Source: Mucilaginibacter aquariorum (GTDB lineage: Bacteria; Bacteroidota; Bacteroidia; Sphingobacteriales; Sphingobacteriaceae). From it: a stretch of 64,000 nt of DNA. This document shows, piece after piece, positions 48,183 to 56,850 of the stretch (the first letter of the stretch is position 1; the number at the start of each line of letters is the position of its first letter). The DNA is taken from contig NZ_JANHOH010000002.1 of the NCBI RefSeq assembly GCF_024498135.1, positions 62,001 to 126,000 of the forward strand, given 5' to 3'. A program made the translations under genes and the position numbers. Below the pieces are notes generated by a model that was not told where the DNA came from, made no database searches, and saw nothing but the letters and a program-made list of their open reading frames with translations.

Positions 48183-49088
48183 ATGGCAGCTCACCAAACA
48201 CGTTCGAATTCGAAAACCAAATACCTATTGGGGCTTATCGTGCTTACCACTCTTTTACTTTCGGGAGTGGCCGGTGTGGCTTTCAGCCTTACAGACAATG
48301 ATGCTTTTGACCTGGCCAGGCAGGAAATACTGCTTCGCAAGATAGGCCACGAGGTGCTCAATTATTCGGGCGACAGTACCTCCAGGGTGCTGCCGGTGAA
48401 AAAAATAGGTAAAAACGCTTACCAGATCAGGTTTGAAAACGAATTTACCTTTCAAACGGATTCGCTTGTAAAGATCGTTAAGCGCTCGCTGGCGGAAGAT
48501 CACCTTGCAACCGGTTACATTGTGAATGTGCGGAACTGTTCAGGGCTGGATGTGGTGTTTGGTTATGCGATGTCTGGAAACAAAAAGAACGACATTGTAC
48601 CCTGTTCCGGAAGAAGGCAGCCAAAAGGATGTTACCTTATCGAAGTTCAGTTCGAGAGTTCAAAGATATCTGCTTCGCAGAAGGGGTACCTCATTGGCGG
48701 CATCCCCTTGCTTGCCTTTGTGGGGTTGCTGATCTCCAGATCGGTTAGAAAGAGGAGAGGATCTGATAACGTACAGGAAACCGGTGATGGACAGGTGAAC
48801 ATTGGTGGCACCTTATTTGATCCCAAAAACCGGAGCCTGATTTTCGCAGAAAATACCATTGAACTTACGGCAAAAGAAAATAAGCTGCTTTTGATATTTG
48901 CAAGATCGCCTAACACGGTCATCGAAAGGGGCAGGCTGCAGAAAGAGATATGGGAAGACGAAGGGGTGATAGTAGGGCGCAGCCTGGACATGTTCATTTC
49001 CAAGCTAAGGAAGAAATTGGAAGGGGACCTTTCCATCCAACTGATCAACATACACGGTAAGGGCTATAAGTTGGAGATAAATGTTTAA
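48183..49088 (+). CDS. Membrane-anchored winged-helix transcriptional regulator
   Basis: Starting at 48183 gives 301 residues; an ATG at 48096 is also in frame. Two membrane helices (LLGLIVLTTLLLSGVAGVAF and IGGIPLLAFVGLLISRSV) enclose a periplasmic domain of about 150 residues with two Cys (VRNCSGLD, VPCSGRR). A C-terminal PhoB-type winged helix follows (FAENTIELTAKENKLLLIFARSPN, LQKEIWEDEGVIVGRSLDMFISKLRKKLE, INIHGKGYKLEI). No receiver domain is present, so it is a one-component ToxR-like regulator with reversed topology. It is divergent from YceI and probably controls it. Confidence 0.85.
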   Translation: MAAHQTRSNSKTKYLLGLIVLTTLLLSGVAGVAFSLTDNDAFDLARQEILLRKIGHEVLNYSGDSTSRVLPVKKIGKNAYQIRFENEFTFQTDSLVKIVKRSLAEDHLATGYIVNVRNCSGLDVVFGYAMSGNKKNDIVPCSGRRQPKGCYLIEVQFESSKISASQKGYLIGGIPLLAFVGLLISRSVRKRRGSDNVQETGDGQVNIGGTLFDPKNRSLIFAENTIELTAKENKLLLIFARSPNTVIERGRLQKEIWEDEGVIVGRSLDMFISKLRKKLEGDLSIQLINIHGKGYKLEINV

Positions 49089-49499
49089 TGAATGGGCTAC
49101 TTGGTAAAGGCTTAAACTGCTGAAACCACCTTCGTCACAAATGAGGGTTTAAATATCATTCCTATGTTACTTTCTACTTAATAACAAATTGAAAAACAGT
49201 ATTAAAGTAGACTTATCCAATAGACCTTAAATACATTTGCAAAGAGTTTAAAGATTTTATGCTTTCGATGAAAGCAATAATCCAATTAAGGGTATTAAGA
49301 TTAATTCTCGGCACAAGGTTACTGATATACCAGCACACAGCCACTGCGTTTCCAGGTAATATAAAGAAAGCAATCTATTCGCATTTGTTTGATAGTGTGA
49401 TGTATTGCACATGTTTTATTCGGATTTTGGGTATTAAATGTGCATTGCAGGGTTGCCTATCAGTTATAACTTTAATTATTCACCTAAACCCCAAAATGT
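49089..49499. other. Non-coding gap before an orphan lipoprotein
   Basis: This 411-bp A/T-rich stretch holds TACATTTG at 49232-49239, a possible -7 box, but no matching -33 box. A 90-codon frame from 49259 has an odd composition and is rejected. Nothing else is evident. Confidence 0.5.
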
Positions 49500-50492
49500 A
49501 TGTTGAAATCATTAAACGAAAACAATCTTAATATCATTTTGATATTTGTTGTATTTATCTCATTAACTTCTTGTGATTTGGTTAAAAAAGGCGCAGACTT
49601 AAAGGAACTCAATAAAAACGCCAATGAAAAAACTTTGTCTATGATCGGCTACCAACCAATAGACCCAATTCAGGTGAGTCACGTAAATAATAGTAAAGAT
49701 ACCATAAGTTTAAACTCATTGTTGTCCAATTTCCCTAATGAAGCAACCAGGATTGCAGTGGGTGAAATAACACAAAATGGGAGTACTTCTTTTGGTCCTT
49801 TTAGCATTGCTAGAACAGGAAGAAGTTACTCTGTGATCCTTGATTATATTAAATATACTACCAATAGTTTGTCAGTAACATACAGTGAGGCCCGACAACC
49901 CCGAAAGATTGGAGATTCGACTTATCTCCGGTTAGAACAGAGGCTGCAAACAGCGTATGGAGCCGTTTCAGGGATAAGTAATGAACTAATAGGTAAATAC
50001 AATAATGGCAAACATGTTGATACAACTGAATTTAAAAATGTAAAAATCAAGTTGCCGGTATATATTGGTGTGGGTTTACGTATTCAGGCCTCAATAACTG
50101 TTTTGGGTGATTCCGTAAATCTTAGTTCACTCTACAGCATCGGGGCAGCAGCATCACAACATAAATTAAGTGGAACATTAATTATTCAAACACTAGGCAT
50201 TAGTGGAGAAGATATTTCACCTTTAATGCCATTGCCAGATCAGATAAATGAAAGCACCATACAAGCTGCGATGCAATCATTAGCGACTATCAAATCTAAA
50301 ATTTACAATAAGGATAGAATCATCATTAGCCCACAAGTTGTTGCATTTAAACTATCGTTTTCAATAGATAAAGCAAAGGACCTAATAGAGGCAGCGTTAC
50401 AATCTAATCCACCTGAGATAGTTTATATGGGAAAGGATAAGATAATTATAAGAATTAATGATGCAGTCGAAACTCAAACCATCAGTGATTGA
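49500..50492 (+). CDS. Orphan lipoprotein of unknown function
   Basis: This 330-residue protein has a hydrophobic N-terminus and lipobox LTSCDLV near residues 23-27. The mature part mixes short beta strands with helices and contains a Thr/Ser-rich stretch. I recognise no domain. It stands alone, ends 135 bp before a terminator, and has a lower G+C look than its neighbours, together with the adjacent pseudogene remnant. It may be recently acquired. Confidence 0.7.
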   Translation: MLKSLNENNLNIILIFVVFISLTSCDLVKKGADLKELNKNANEKTLSMIGYQPIDPIQVSHVNNSKDTISLNSLLSNFPNEATRIAVGEITQNGSTSFGPFSIARTGRSYSVILDYIKYTTNSLSVTYSEARQPRKIGDSTYLRLEQRLQTAYGAVSGISNELIGKYNNGKHVDTTEFKNVKIKLPVYIGVGLRIQASITVLGDSVNLSSLYSIGAAASQHKLSGTLIIQTLGISGEDISPLMPLPDQINESTIQAAMQSLATIKSKIYNKDRIIISPQVVAFKLSFSIDKAKDLIEAALQSNPPEIVYMGKDKIIIRINDAVETQTISD

Positions 50493-50626
50493 ATTAAAAG
50501 AAAATTTTGGGCTACCAGCCCCGCGCTCGTTTGTGACGAGTGTGTAACATGGCTTAACATTTGCAATGCGATTTTAAAACGCTAACAACGTAGGTTTGTA
50601 ATATTTTATAAGCAATTTAACACAAA

Positions 50627-50658
50627 AAAAGCCTCTCAGATTTCTCTAAGAGGCTTTT
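50627..50658. terminator. Bidirectional terminator
   Basis: AAAAGCCTCT (50627-50636) pairs with AGAGGCTTTT (50649-50658), flanked by an A-run and a T-run (GATTTTT). It could end transcription of the lipoprotein on the plus strand and of any transcript from the right. Confidence 0.8.
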
Positions 50659-50852
50659 GATTTTTGTGGTATCAGCTGTACCAGAACCCTAAATATAACA
50701 GATTGATTTACTGTTTATTAACTTAATAATATCTAAAAGGTATCCTTTTTGGTAACACACTAAAGACGTGGATTATACGTAACTACTATGTGTTAGAAAA
50801 CCTGCATTACAAATATAAAGATTAACATTTAGATTTATGTAATTAGGAGTGG

Positions 50853-51035
50853 CTAGAGAGGTTGATGACCTCCCGACATTTTTGCCTGCAAATAAGGATC
50901 AACGGAGATGTAAAGTGTTTTGAGTAATATTTCACCATCCACTATTAGCGCCAATTGCTCCTGCTCCATGGAAAAGTCGGTTACCTTTGGTTTCCCCACA
51001 GGCACACTGACCAATTTGATTAATCGATTTTTCAT
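50853..51035 (-). pseudogene. N-terminal remnant of an NADP-dependent oxidoreductase
   Basis: Sixty codons read MKNRLIKLVSVPVGKPKVTDF, then LIVDGEILLKTLYISVDPYLQAKMSGGHQPL and stop. This is the N-terminal strand set of the medium-chain dehydrogenase/CurA-type family (VDGEILLKTLYISVDPY). Full-length members have about 330 residues, so only the first fifth remains and the Rossmann part is missing. No downstream remnant is visible, which suggests a deletion. Confidence 0.8.
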
Positions 51036-51128
51036 AGAATTTAATTAATTATCAGAACAAAAAACGCATGTTAATGCGGTACATCGTAAAAGCGGTAAAG
51101 TGAAATGTCCGAACGGCCTCAACGTCTA

Positions 51129-51824
51129 TTAAAACTCTACCAATTTGTATCCTTGTCCCCGAATACTTTGTATCGAAATTGAAGGTTCGTGTTTCAAAAA
51201 TTTTCGCAGACGGGTAATATAAACATCCATGCTGCGTGCATTAAAGCGGTTGTCCTCTCCCCAGAGTTTTAATAAAGCGGACCTTCGATCAAGCAAATTG
51301 TTTTTGTTCTGGAGAAGCAGTAACAATAAATCACTTTCCCGCTGAGATAAATAGGCAGTGTTTTCTGAACTTGCAATTTCCAGTCGATGACTGTCAAATC
51401 GCAGTTTCCCCAATTGGTATATCAATGTCGCTCCTAAGTTATCTTCCTGACTTTCGCTCCGTCGCAGCAATGCTTTGATACGCAAAATCAATTCCTCCAT
51501 GCTGAAGGGTTTTTTCATGTAGTCGTCTGCTCCGAGTTCCAATCCTCTCAGCACATCTTCAGCCTGTGTTCGTGCAGTCAAAAAGATCAGCGGTATCCTT
51601 TTATCAACCGTCCTGATGTCTCTTACCAAAGTAAAGCCGTCTTTTTTCGGCAACATGACGTCAACTATGCATAAAGCGGGTTTCGATGAATGAAACAAAC
51701 TCCATCCCTCGATTCCATTGACGGCTATTGCAACTTCATACCCGCGACTTTCCAACGACTCTTTGATAATCGATGCCAGTATCGGTTCATCTTCGATCAG
51801 CAATATTTGAGATTTACCTATCAT
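51129..51824 (-). CDS. OmpR-family response regulator
   Basis: This 231-residue regulator has a receiver domain (acidic pocket EDE at 11-13, Asp55 in CIVDVMLP, Lys in DYMKKPFS) and a C-terminal winged helix (YLSQRESDLLLLLLQNKNNLLDRRSALLKLWGEDNRFNARSMDVYITRLRKFL-type, ending IRGQGYKLVEF). It overlaps the preceding kinase by four bases. The likely targets are TTAACACT repeats at 53209-53247 (see that entry). Confidence 0.95.
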   Translation of the reverse strand: MIGKSQILLIEDEPILASIIKESLESRGYEVAIAVNGIEGWSLFHSSKPALCIVDVMLPKKDGFTLVRDIRTVDKRIPLIFLTARTQAEDVLRGLELGADDYMKKPFSMEELILRIKALLRRSESQEDNLGATLIYQLGKLRFDSHRLEIASSENTAYLSQRESDLLLLLLQNKNNLLDRRSALLKLWGEDNRFNARSMDVYITRLRKFLKHEPSISIQSIRGQGYKLVEF

Positions 51825-53197
51825 ACAGGGAAAGTGATGGTAAAGGTAGTACCGTGGCCAATTTTGCTTTTAGCGATGATTTTTCCGTTTAACGATTCTA
51901 CCAGGCCTTTTACGTGGCTTAAGCCTAAGCCGTAGCCTTTTACATCATGCAGATCGCCATTTTCTACCCTATAATATTTATCAAAGATATAGAGCAGGTT
52001 GTCAGTGCTGATACCATGTCCATTATCACTAACGAGTAGTTGCCAACCGGAATGGGAGATAACCGCTTCCACAGATATCCTTGCTTCGTCACCTGCATAC
52101 TTTTTAGCATTATCAAGCAAGTTATTTAAAATCGTTTCAATTTTATAAGGGTCAGTGTTTACCTGAATCGGTCGGTTGGGAATAGTCAAAAGGATCGGTT
52201 TGTTGCTAATCAAATCAAATCGCCTAATTAAATTTTCAAGAAGTTGATTTAGATCGACTTGTTTCATCTCCTTAATACTAAACTTACGATCTATCATACT
52301 GATATCCATGATCCGTTCAACTTCACCTTCTAACTTATCAATGATGTCTGCATTGATGCCTGTATAACGGGCCAGTTTCTCCGGGTTGCCAGCAACGCCG
52401 AACCTGGCAATAGCTTCGTTAGATGATCGGAGGATGGTCAGCGGGGTTCTGAGTTCGTGGGTAATGTTGCTGATAAAGTCGTTCTTCAGCCGGTCAAGTT
52501 TCAGTTGCCGGCGAATAATAACACCCATATACCACAAACTCCCGGCAGAAAGAAGGATCAAAATAAATGAAACAATAGCCGGTAACAAGTTATGCCGAAT
52601 CATCCACCCGCTGCTGCTCAATTTCGCTATTACAACTACCGGCGACTTGTAATAATCAATCCTCGAAGCTACTTCATTGGGTAGTATACTTAAAGGCTGC
52701 TTACGTAATGTTAAGATTACCGGCATGACTATACCATCCTTAGCCAGTTCTTTTTCATAAATGCCAGCCAACGTGTTCAGATCAAGCGGCTTGTGCATCT
52801 GTTGTGTCATCAACCTTGCGATCAGGGCTCTGACGTAAGGCTCATGTTGCTTGTCAATTGCTACTGTGTTAAACTCAGCTTTAAATACTTCTTTATGTTT
52901 GGGTGTGTCCAGGTCAAATGCTTCCACACTGGGTTTGGCACGCATGAATACGGTTAGCGAAGGTTTTTTGTAATTGAGCGAGGTTGGAAGTTCAACTTGT
53001 TGCGATTGATAAAGATCTATGCTTTTTTCCAGCGCACGTACCGCCGTGATGTGGAAGCCGCGTTGCGCATTATTGAAAGTATAATACAACCAGTAAAGCT
53101 GGAACAAGACGATACTGCTCACAGTAATGGTAGCGATGATAAAAGTAAATCTTAGTCTTTTCTTCACTAAAACAAAGATAATGTTTATTAGAAGCAT
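51821..53197 (-). CDS. OmpR-type sensor histidine kinase
   Basis: This 458-residue kinase has two membrane helices (residues about 15-37 and 206-228) enclosing a periplasmic domain. HisKA follows (FISNITHELRTPLTILRSS), then HATPase with NLLDNAKKY, VSDNGHGIS and GYGLGLSHVKGLVE. ATG 53195-53197 is used; a GTG ten codons on could also start it. It is divergent from the TlpA-like gene, sharing the promoter region with TTAACACT repeats. The stimulus is unknown; redox stress is possible given the neighbours. Confidence 0.94.
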   Translation of the reverse strand: MLLINIIFVLVKKRLRFTFIIATITVSSIVLFQLYWLYYTFNNAQRGFHITAVRALEKSIDLYQSQQVELPTSLNYKKPSLTVFMRAKPSVEAFDLDTPKHKEVFKAEFNTVAIDKQHEPYVRALIARLMTQQMHKPLDLNTLAGIYEKELAKDGIVMPVILTLRKQPLSILPNEVASRIDYYKSPVVVIAKLSSSGWMIRHNLLPAIVSFILILLSAGSLWYMGVIIRRQLKLDRLKNDFISNITHELRTPLTILRSSNEAIARFGVAGNPEKLARYTGINADIIDKLEGEVERIMDISMIDRKFSIKEMKQVDLNQLLENLIRRFDLISNKPILLTIPNRPIQVNTDPYKIETILNNLLDNAKKYAGDEARISVEAVISHSGWQLLVSDNGHGISTDNLLYIFDKYYRVENGDLHDVKGYGLGLSHVKGLVESLNGKIIAKSKIGHGTTFTITFPV

Positions 53198-53208
53198 CTA
53201 TCAAGCAG

Positions 53209-53247
53209 TTAACACTCGTTAACACTAAGTATCGTGCCTTTAACACT
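53209..53247. promoter_or_regulatory. Three TTAACACT direct repeats: probable OmpR-type operator
   Basis: TTAACACT occurs at 53209-53216, 53219-53226 and 53240-53247. Start-to-start spacing is 10 and 21 bp, about one and two helical turns. This is the arrangement that OmpR/PhoB winged helices recognise. The last copy overlaps TTG (53247-53249), upstream of a TACTTTTG -7 box. It lies between the kinase gene and tlpA. Confidence 0.7.
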
Positions 53248-53273
53248 TGGTAATGCAACTCCCGATACTTTTG
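53247..53273 (+). promoter_or_regulatory. Promoter of the TlpA/cupin pair
   Basis: TTG at 53247-53249 and TACTTTTG at 53266-53273 match the Bacteroidota -33/-7 pattern (TAnnTTTG) with a 16-bp spacer, slightly short. The gene starts 13 bp later. Confidence 0.55.
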
Positions 53274-53286
53274 TCATAAAAAGAAA

Positions 53287-53961
53287 ATGAAAAAATATCT
53301 TAGTGCAGCTTTATTGTTTAGCATCTCGTTATCCGCCTGTGCCCAGCAGGCGAAACATCCTTCTTACAAATTGCCTGATGGCAAGATCGTTCAAGCCGAT
53401 CAACTGGACAGTGTCAATAATTCCTGGGGAGGACGTGGCTACCTCATGAAACACGAAAAATCGCATCCCGGCGTCATCTATATTTCACCAATGACTGATG
53501 AATTTCTAAAAAAGCAAGACGAGGAAAAGGCGAAATTAAATGCCTTGTTAAACAAGCCCGCACCTGACTTTACACTAAAAGATCTGACCGGCAAACAGTG
53601 GCGACTTTCGGAATTAAAGGGCAAAACTATAGTCCTTAACTTTTGGTTCACTACCTGCCCTGCATGTATTCAGGAGATGCCTGAATTAAACCAATTGGAA
53701 GGAAGTTACAAGAACCACCCGGTCATATTCCTGGCATTAGGCCGTGATGATGCAATCGCCATCAAGCGATTTTTAAAAGTCCGTCCCTTTGCTTATACGC
53801 ATCTCCAAAATGCCGATTCCATAGGAGACCTATACCAGGTCAATTCGTATCCGACCTCTATCGTGATCGACCCAAAAGGTATCATTCGCTTTGTACAAGT
53901 CGGAGGTGAAGATATCAAAGAGCGGATCGCCACCGCTATTAACAAAACTTACATACATTAA
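53287..53961 (+). CDS. TlpA-like thioredoxin lipoprotein
   Basis: This 224-residue protein has a lipobox ending at Cys18 (SLSACAQQ) and a thioredoxin fold with Cys124-Pro-Ala-Cys127 in FWFTTCPACIQEMPELN. It includes DFTLKDLTGKQWRLSELKGKTIVLNFWF and the cis-Pro segment NSYPTSIVID. It is a membrane-anchored thiol-disulfide reductase of the TlpA/ResA type, working in the periplasm on cysteines of envelope proteins. A cupin gene follows after 18 bp. The divergent two-component system probably controls both. Confidence 0.93.
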   Translation: MKKYLSAALLFSISLSACAQQAKHPSYKLPDGKIVQADQLDSVNNSWGGRGYLMKHEKSHPGVIYISPMTDEFLKKQDEEKAKLNALLNKPAPDFTLKDLTGKQWRLSELKGKTIVLNFWFTTCPACIQEMPELNQLEGSYKNHPVIFLALGRDDAIAIKRFLKVRPFAYTHLQNADSIGDLYQVNSYPTSIVIDPKGIIRFVQVGGEDIKERIATAINKTYIH

Positions 53962-53979
53962 AATTTTATAAAAACAGTT

Positions 53980-54504
53980 ATGCCTGTTCAGCAATTCAGT
54001 TTTTTTACAGACGGCTTGATGCCTGGAGAGCGTCAAACAGCCGATTACACCGTTGACACCAATTTAGATAATGAGCTGCTATGGGTGCCATTTGGCCCCG
54101 GTGTTGCCTTTCAACCCTGCCAGTTTAACCTGAGTGGCGGCGGATTTATTGTCATACTTCGGGCCGACCCGGGAGCGCAAATGCCTCCGCACTTTCATTC
54201 CACTTCCGTTATAGGTTATACGCTCAGGGGAAACTGGCGGTACCTCGAGCATGGTTGGAAAGCAAAGCCAGGTACTTTTATCTATGAACCTGCCGGTGAA
54301 GCGCATACCCTTGTGGTCGAAACCAATGAACCGGGGCCGGCCATGATACTGTTTGTGGTTAGCGGCGGGTTCATCTATATTGATAAAATAGTTAATGGTA
54401 ATATGTTAGCCTATGATGACGGCTTTACTATACTGGAAATTGCACGTAAGCATTATCAAGCGGTTGGCCTGGACCCGGCCTTGCTTGATGCCATGATCAG
54501 ATAA
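53980..54504 (+). CDS. Cupin-domain protein (dihydroxyacetophenone-dioxygenase-like)
   Basis: This 174-residue cytoplasmic protein has a single cupin with probable metal ligands in GAQMPPHFHSTSVIGYTLRGNWRYLEH and YEPAGEAHTLVVE. The family includes 2,4'-dihydroxyacetophenone dioxygenase-like and ChrR-type cupins. Substrate is unknown. It lies 18 bp after tlpA and is ended by a bidirectional hairpin (54517-54561). Confidence 0.85.
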   Translation: MPVQQFSFFTDGLMPGERQTADYTVDTNLDNELLWVPFGPGVAFQPCQFNLSGGGFIVILRADPGAQMPPHFHSTSVIGYTLRGNWRYLEHGWKAKPGTFIYEPAGEAHTLVVETNEPGPAMILFVVSGGFIYIDKIVNGNMLAYDDGFTILEIARKHYQAVGLDPALLDAMIR

Positions 54505-54516
54505 TATAGAAAAAAC

Positions 54517-54561
54517 GTATCCGCGTATAACATTACAACACATAAGTTATCACGCGGATAC
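54517..54561. terminator. Bidirectional terminator between convergent genes
   Basis: GTATCCGCGT (54517-54526) and ACGCGGATAC (54552-54561) form a 10-bp stem, with an inner ATAAC/GTTAT pair. It separates the cupin gene from the convergent LytTR regulator. Confidence 0.75.
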
Positions 54562-54580
54562 TAATAATTTTGTTTATGTC

Positions 54581-55348
54581 CTAACGCTCTGCAAGCCATT
54601 GCAGGAAGGCTGTTGTTTTGTCTTTTCCTATTAATAACTTTTCTTCTGTTTGCACGGTAAGTTTGACTAATAATTTACGGGCAAAGTAGTGTTCAACTTC
54701 CTTAATGGCTTTAAAGGCGATCAAGTACTGCCTGTTCAGCTTAAAAAAGCCTTTGCGGCTTAACTGATTAACAGTTTCTTCTAAGGACTGATCTATGCCA
54801 AACATTTCGCCTTCAATTGTAACCAGGGTAGTTTGTTCATTGCGGACAAAAAAATAAGCGATATCGGAGACAGGAACCGTTTTATAACTCCCACTCTTAA
54901 ACACCAGGAAGCTTTGTTTTTCGGCCTTTGGTTGGTTTGCTTGAAGGAGTTGCGCAATTAACGATGCCGGTACTACATTTTTTCCTAAAGCACTGCCAAT
55001 CTTTTCCAACTTTGCAAAGGCTATATTTATAGCATCTTCAGAGAACGGCTTCAAAATATAATCTAATCCATTAGCTTTAAAAGCCTGGAGAGCATATTCA
55101 TCAAAAGCAGTACAAAAAATGACCGGCGCTTCAACCTTGGCCTTTTCAAAGATCTCGAACGACAATCCATCCGCAAGTTGAATGTCCATAAAAATCAAAT
55201 CGGGAGAAGGGTGCGATGCCAGGTAATCAACTGCAGATGACACCCGTTGCAAAGGGCCATCGATCTTACTTTCCGGGCGAACGGCTGCGATCAGTTTGAT
55301 CAGCGCCCTTGCCGTTTTTAATTCGTCCTCAATGACCAGTATATTCAT
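54581..55348 (-). CDS. LytTR-family response regulator of the P460 operon
   Basis: This 255-residue regulator has a receiver domain (EDE at 7-9, Asp in LIFMDIQLADG, Lys in DYILKPFSE) and a LytTR domain at residues about 150-250 (YKTVPVSDIAYFFVRNEQTTLVT, FFKLNRQYLIAFKAIKEVEHY). It overlaps its kinase by 20 bp and closes a four-gene operon that starts with a cytochrome. Confidence 0.94.
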   Translation of the reverse strand: MNILVIEDELKTARALIKLIAAVRPESKIDGPLQRVSSAVDYLASHPSPDLIFMDIQLADGLSFEIFEKAKVEAPVIFCTAFDEYALQAFKANGLDYILKPFSEDAINIAFAKLEKIGSALGKNVVPASLIAQLLQANQPKAEKQSFLVFKSGSYKTVPVSDIAYFFVRNEQTTLVTIEGEMFGIDQSLEETVNQLSRKGFFKLNRQYLIAFKAIKEVEHYFARKLLVKLTVQTEEKLLIGKDKTTAFLQWLAER

Positions 55349-56372
55349 GAGCCGGAAGTTTTATGGTAAAAAAATGATCATCTGAAATAACTTCTATAGG
55401 TTGTCCGGTTAGGTGCAGGTAACGCTGGTTAACGTTTTCCAAACCGATCCTGGTTGAGGGTTCCGGCCTGTTTTTTAATTGTAAATTATTCTGAAAAATG
55501 ATCCGGTCTGCTAAAGAGATGATCCTGATCTGCAATGGTTGATCAATAGAAACAATATTGTGCTTTACCGCATTCTCAGCTAATAACTGGAGGGTAAAAG
55601 CAGGGATCATCACTTTATAATGTTCTGGAGAGATAGCTATTTTTAAAGATACCCCATCCTCGAACCGTGCCTGAATGAGATAGAAATAGGCTTCTAATAT
55701 TTTAAGTTCTTCCTGTAACGATACCACATCCTTTTGTCGGGTCTCTAAAGAGAAGCGATAAAAATCAGACAACTTTACGATAAAATCTGCCGAATGGGCA
55801 TCGCCGGTCTCCACCATAGATTTGAGCGTATTTAAGCTGTTGAATAAGAAGTGTGGGTTAACCTGTTGCTTCAACAGCTCGTACCTGGCTTCCAGATGGT
55901 CGGCCTTTGTACGCTCCAGTTCTATGGCTATGAGCTGGTTATTGTAGCTTTGGTAAAGCAGGTATATAAACATATAAATAGTCAGGTTGATCAAGACACC
56001 TCTGAACTGGTACATTAATATCATGGCGCCGATCAAACGGTCTTTAAACAATAGCTGGTTAATGATGACCAGTACCCCCATAACCAAAAAACCAAGCAAA
56101 AGGCTCCTGGTCAAACGCGCTCCAAAAAATCTGGTGGTGATCGCCTGGTTGGAGTATTTTGGCAGGGTATATAGATTATAGAACCACACATATAAGGAGT
56201 AGAAGAAAGCAATGATACAGTCGACTATAACTTCAATTGAGCTGACCTGTAATTGCAATATCTTGGGAATAGAAGCCAGTATACCCATAAAAAGGGCAGA
56301 CAGCCAGATCACCTTTGGTGAAATGGCGAATACCCTGGAGTTTTCAGGCCGTATGTATCTTTCGAAGATCAT
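55329..56372 (-). CDS. LytS-family sensor histidine kinase of the P460 operon
   Basis: This 347-residue kinase has four hydrophobic segments in the first 140 residues, then LLKQQVNPHFLFNSLNTLKSM with the phospho-acceptor His, and a short HATPase region (LLAENAVKHNI, RIGLENVNQRYLHLTG). It overlaps the regulator gene by 20 bp and the upstream lipoprotein gene by four bases, so all are co-translated. Confidence 0.94.
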   Translation of the reverse strand: MIFERYIRPENSRVFAISPKVIWLSALFMGILASIPKILQLQVSSIEVIVDCIIAFFYSLYVWFYNLYTLPKYSNQAITTRFFGARLTRSLLLGFLVMGVLVIINQLLFKDRLIGAMILMYQFRGVLINLTIYMFIYLLYQSYNNQLIAIELERTKADHLEARYELLKQQVNPHFLFNSLNTLKSMVETGDAHSADFIVKLSDFYRFSLETRQKDVVSLQEELKILEAYFYLIQARFEDGVSLKIAISPEHYKVMIPAFTLQLLAENAVKHNIVSIDQPLQIRIISLADRIIFQNNLQLKNRPEPSTRIGLENVNQRYLHLTGQPIEVISDDHFFTIKLPAHEYTGH

Positions 56373-56848
56373 GGCATAATAGACGCCTTTTTCGATAATA
56401 TAAATCTTACACGGTCAGCGTTTCCTGTTGTGTCGGCTAACTTAGTTAATTCTTTGCCTTTAAACTTTTGATAATGATAAATAGTTTGCGAATTGGAATC
56501 AGCCACAGTGAGTGTCTCAGCCGAGATCAGATCTCCGGGTATCCGTGCGCCAAACCAATGAGCATCATCCTGCTGTTGCCAGGTTACCAATGTAAATGAT
56601 TCGCCTGAATTTCCATTTGCTCTGTCCGCACCTAGTATAGAATGTACCACCTTATTGCCATATAAAATGCTCGTGGTATGCTTACGATTATTGATGAAAG
56701 AGGTAATTACTTTTTGATGCAGTTCTGAAAGTCTAAAACTTTCGGGCAAAGAAGCTTTCTGGTTAATTAATGCGTCCGCCCCGGTTAAAGGTTTGCAGCT
56801 GTTTAAAGTGGCAAATAAAACGATCGAGATGTTTAATATACGTTTCAT
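56369..56848 (-). CDS. Small lipoprotein in the P460 operon
   Basis: This 159-residue protein has a lipobox near residue 18 (ATLNSCKPLTG). The mature part (SFTLVTWQQQDDAHWFGARIPGD, YHYQKFKGKELTKL) has no recognised domain. It lies 2 bp downstream of the cytochrome gene and overlaps the kinase by four bases. It may be an accessory protein to the cytochrome or the sensor. Confidence 0.8.
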   Translation of the reverse strand: MKRILNISIVLFATLNSCKPLTGADALINQKASLPESFRLSELHQKVITSFINNRKHTTSILYGNKVVHSILGADRANGNSGESFTLVTWQQQDDAHWFGARIPGDLISAETLTVADSNSQTIYHYQKFKGKELTKLADTTGNADRVRFILSKKASIMP

Positions 56849-56850
56849 TA

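Larger units (their letters stand above)
50493..51128. other. Junction region with REP-like motif, terminator and gene remnant
   Basis: This 636-bp region holds GCGCTCGTTTGTGACGAGTGT at 50523-50543 (short stem CTCGT/ACGAG), a terminator and a broken oxidoreductase gene. It separates the orphan lipoprotein from the OmpR-type system and looks like an old insertion or deletion site. No integrase or att repeats were found. Confidence 0.5.

Noticed and set aside
48080..48184. Longer YceI reading frame
   Set aside because: It overlaps the divergent gene and hides a good signal peptide at 48079.
49259..49531. 90-codon open frame upstream of the orphan lipoprotein
   Set aside because: It overlaps the lipoprotein start, has no family features and shows composition like non-coding DNA.
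50660..50710. GTGGTATCAGCTGTACCAGAACC resembling the 3' end of a tRNA
   Set aside because: No cloverleaf could be closed and the T-loop consensus is absent.
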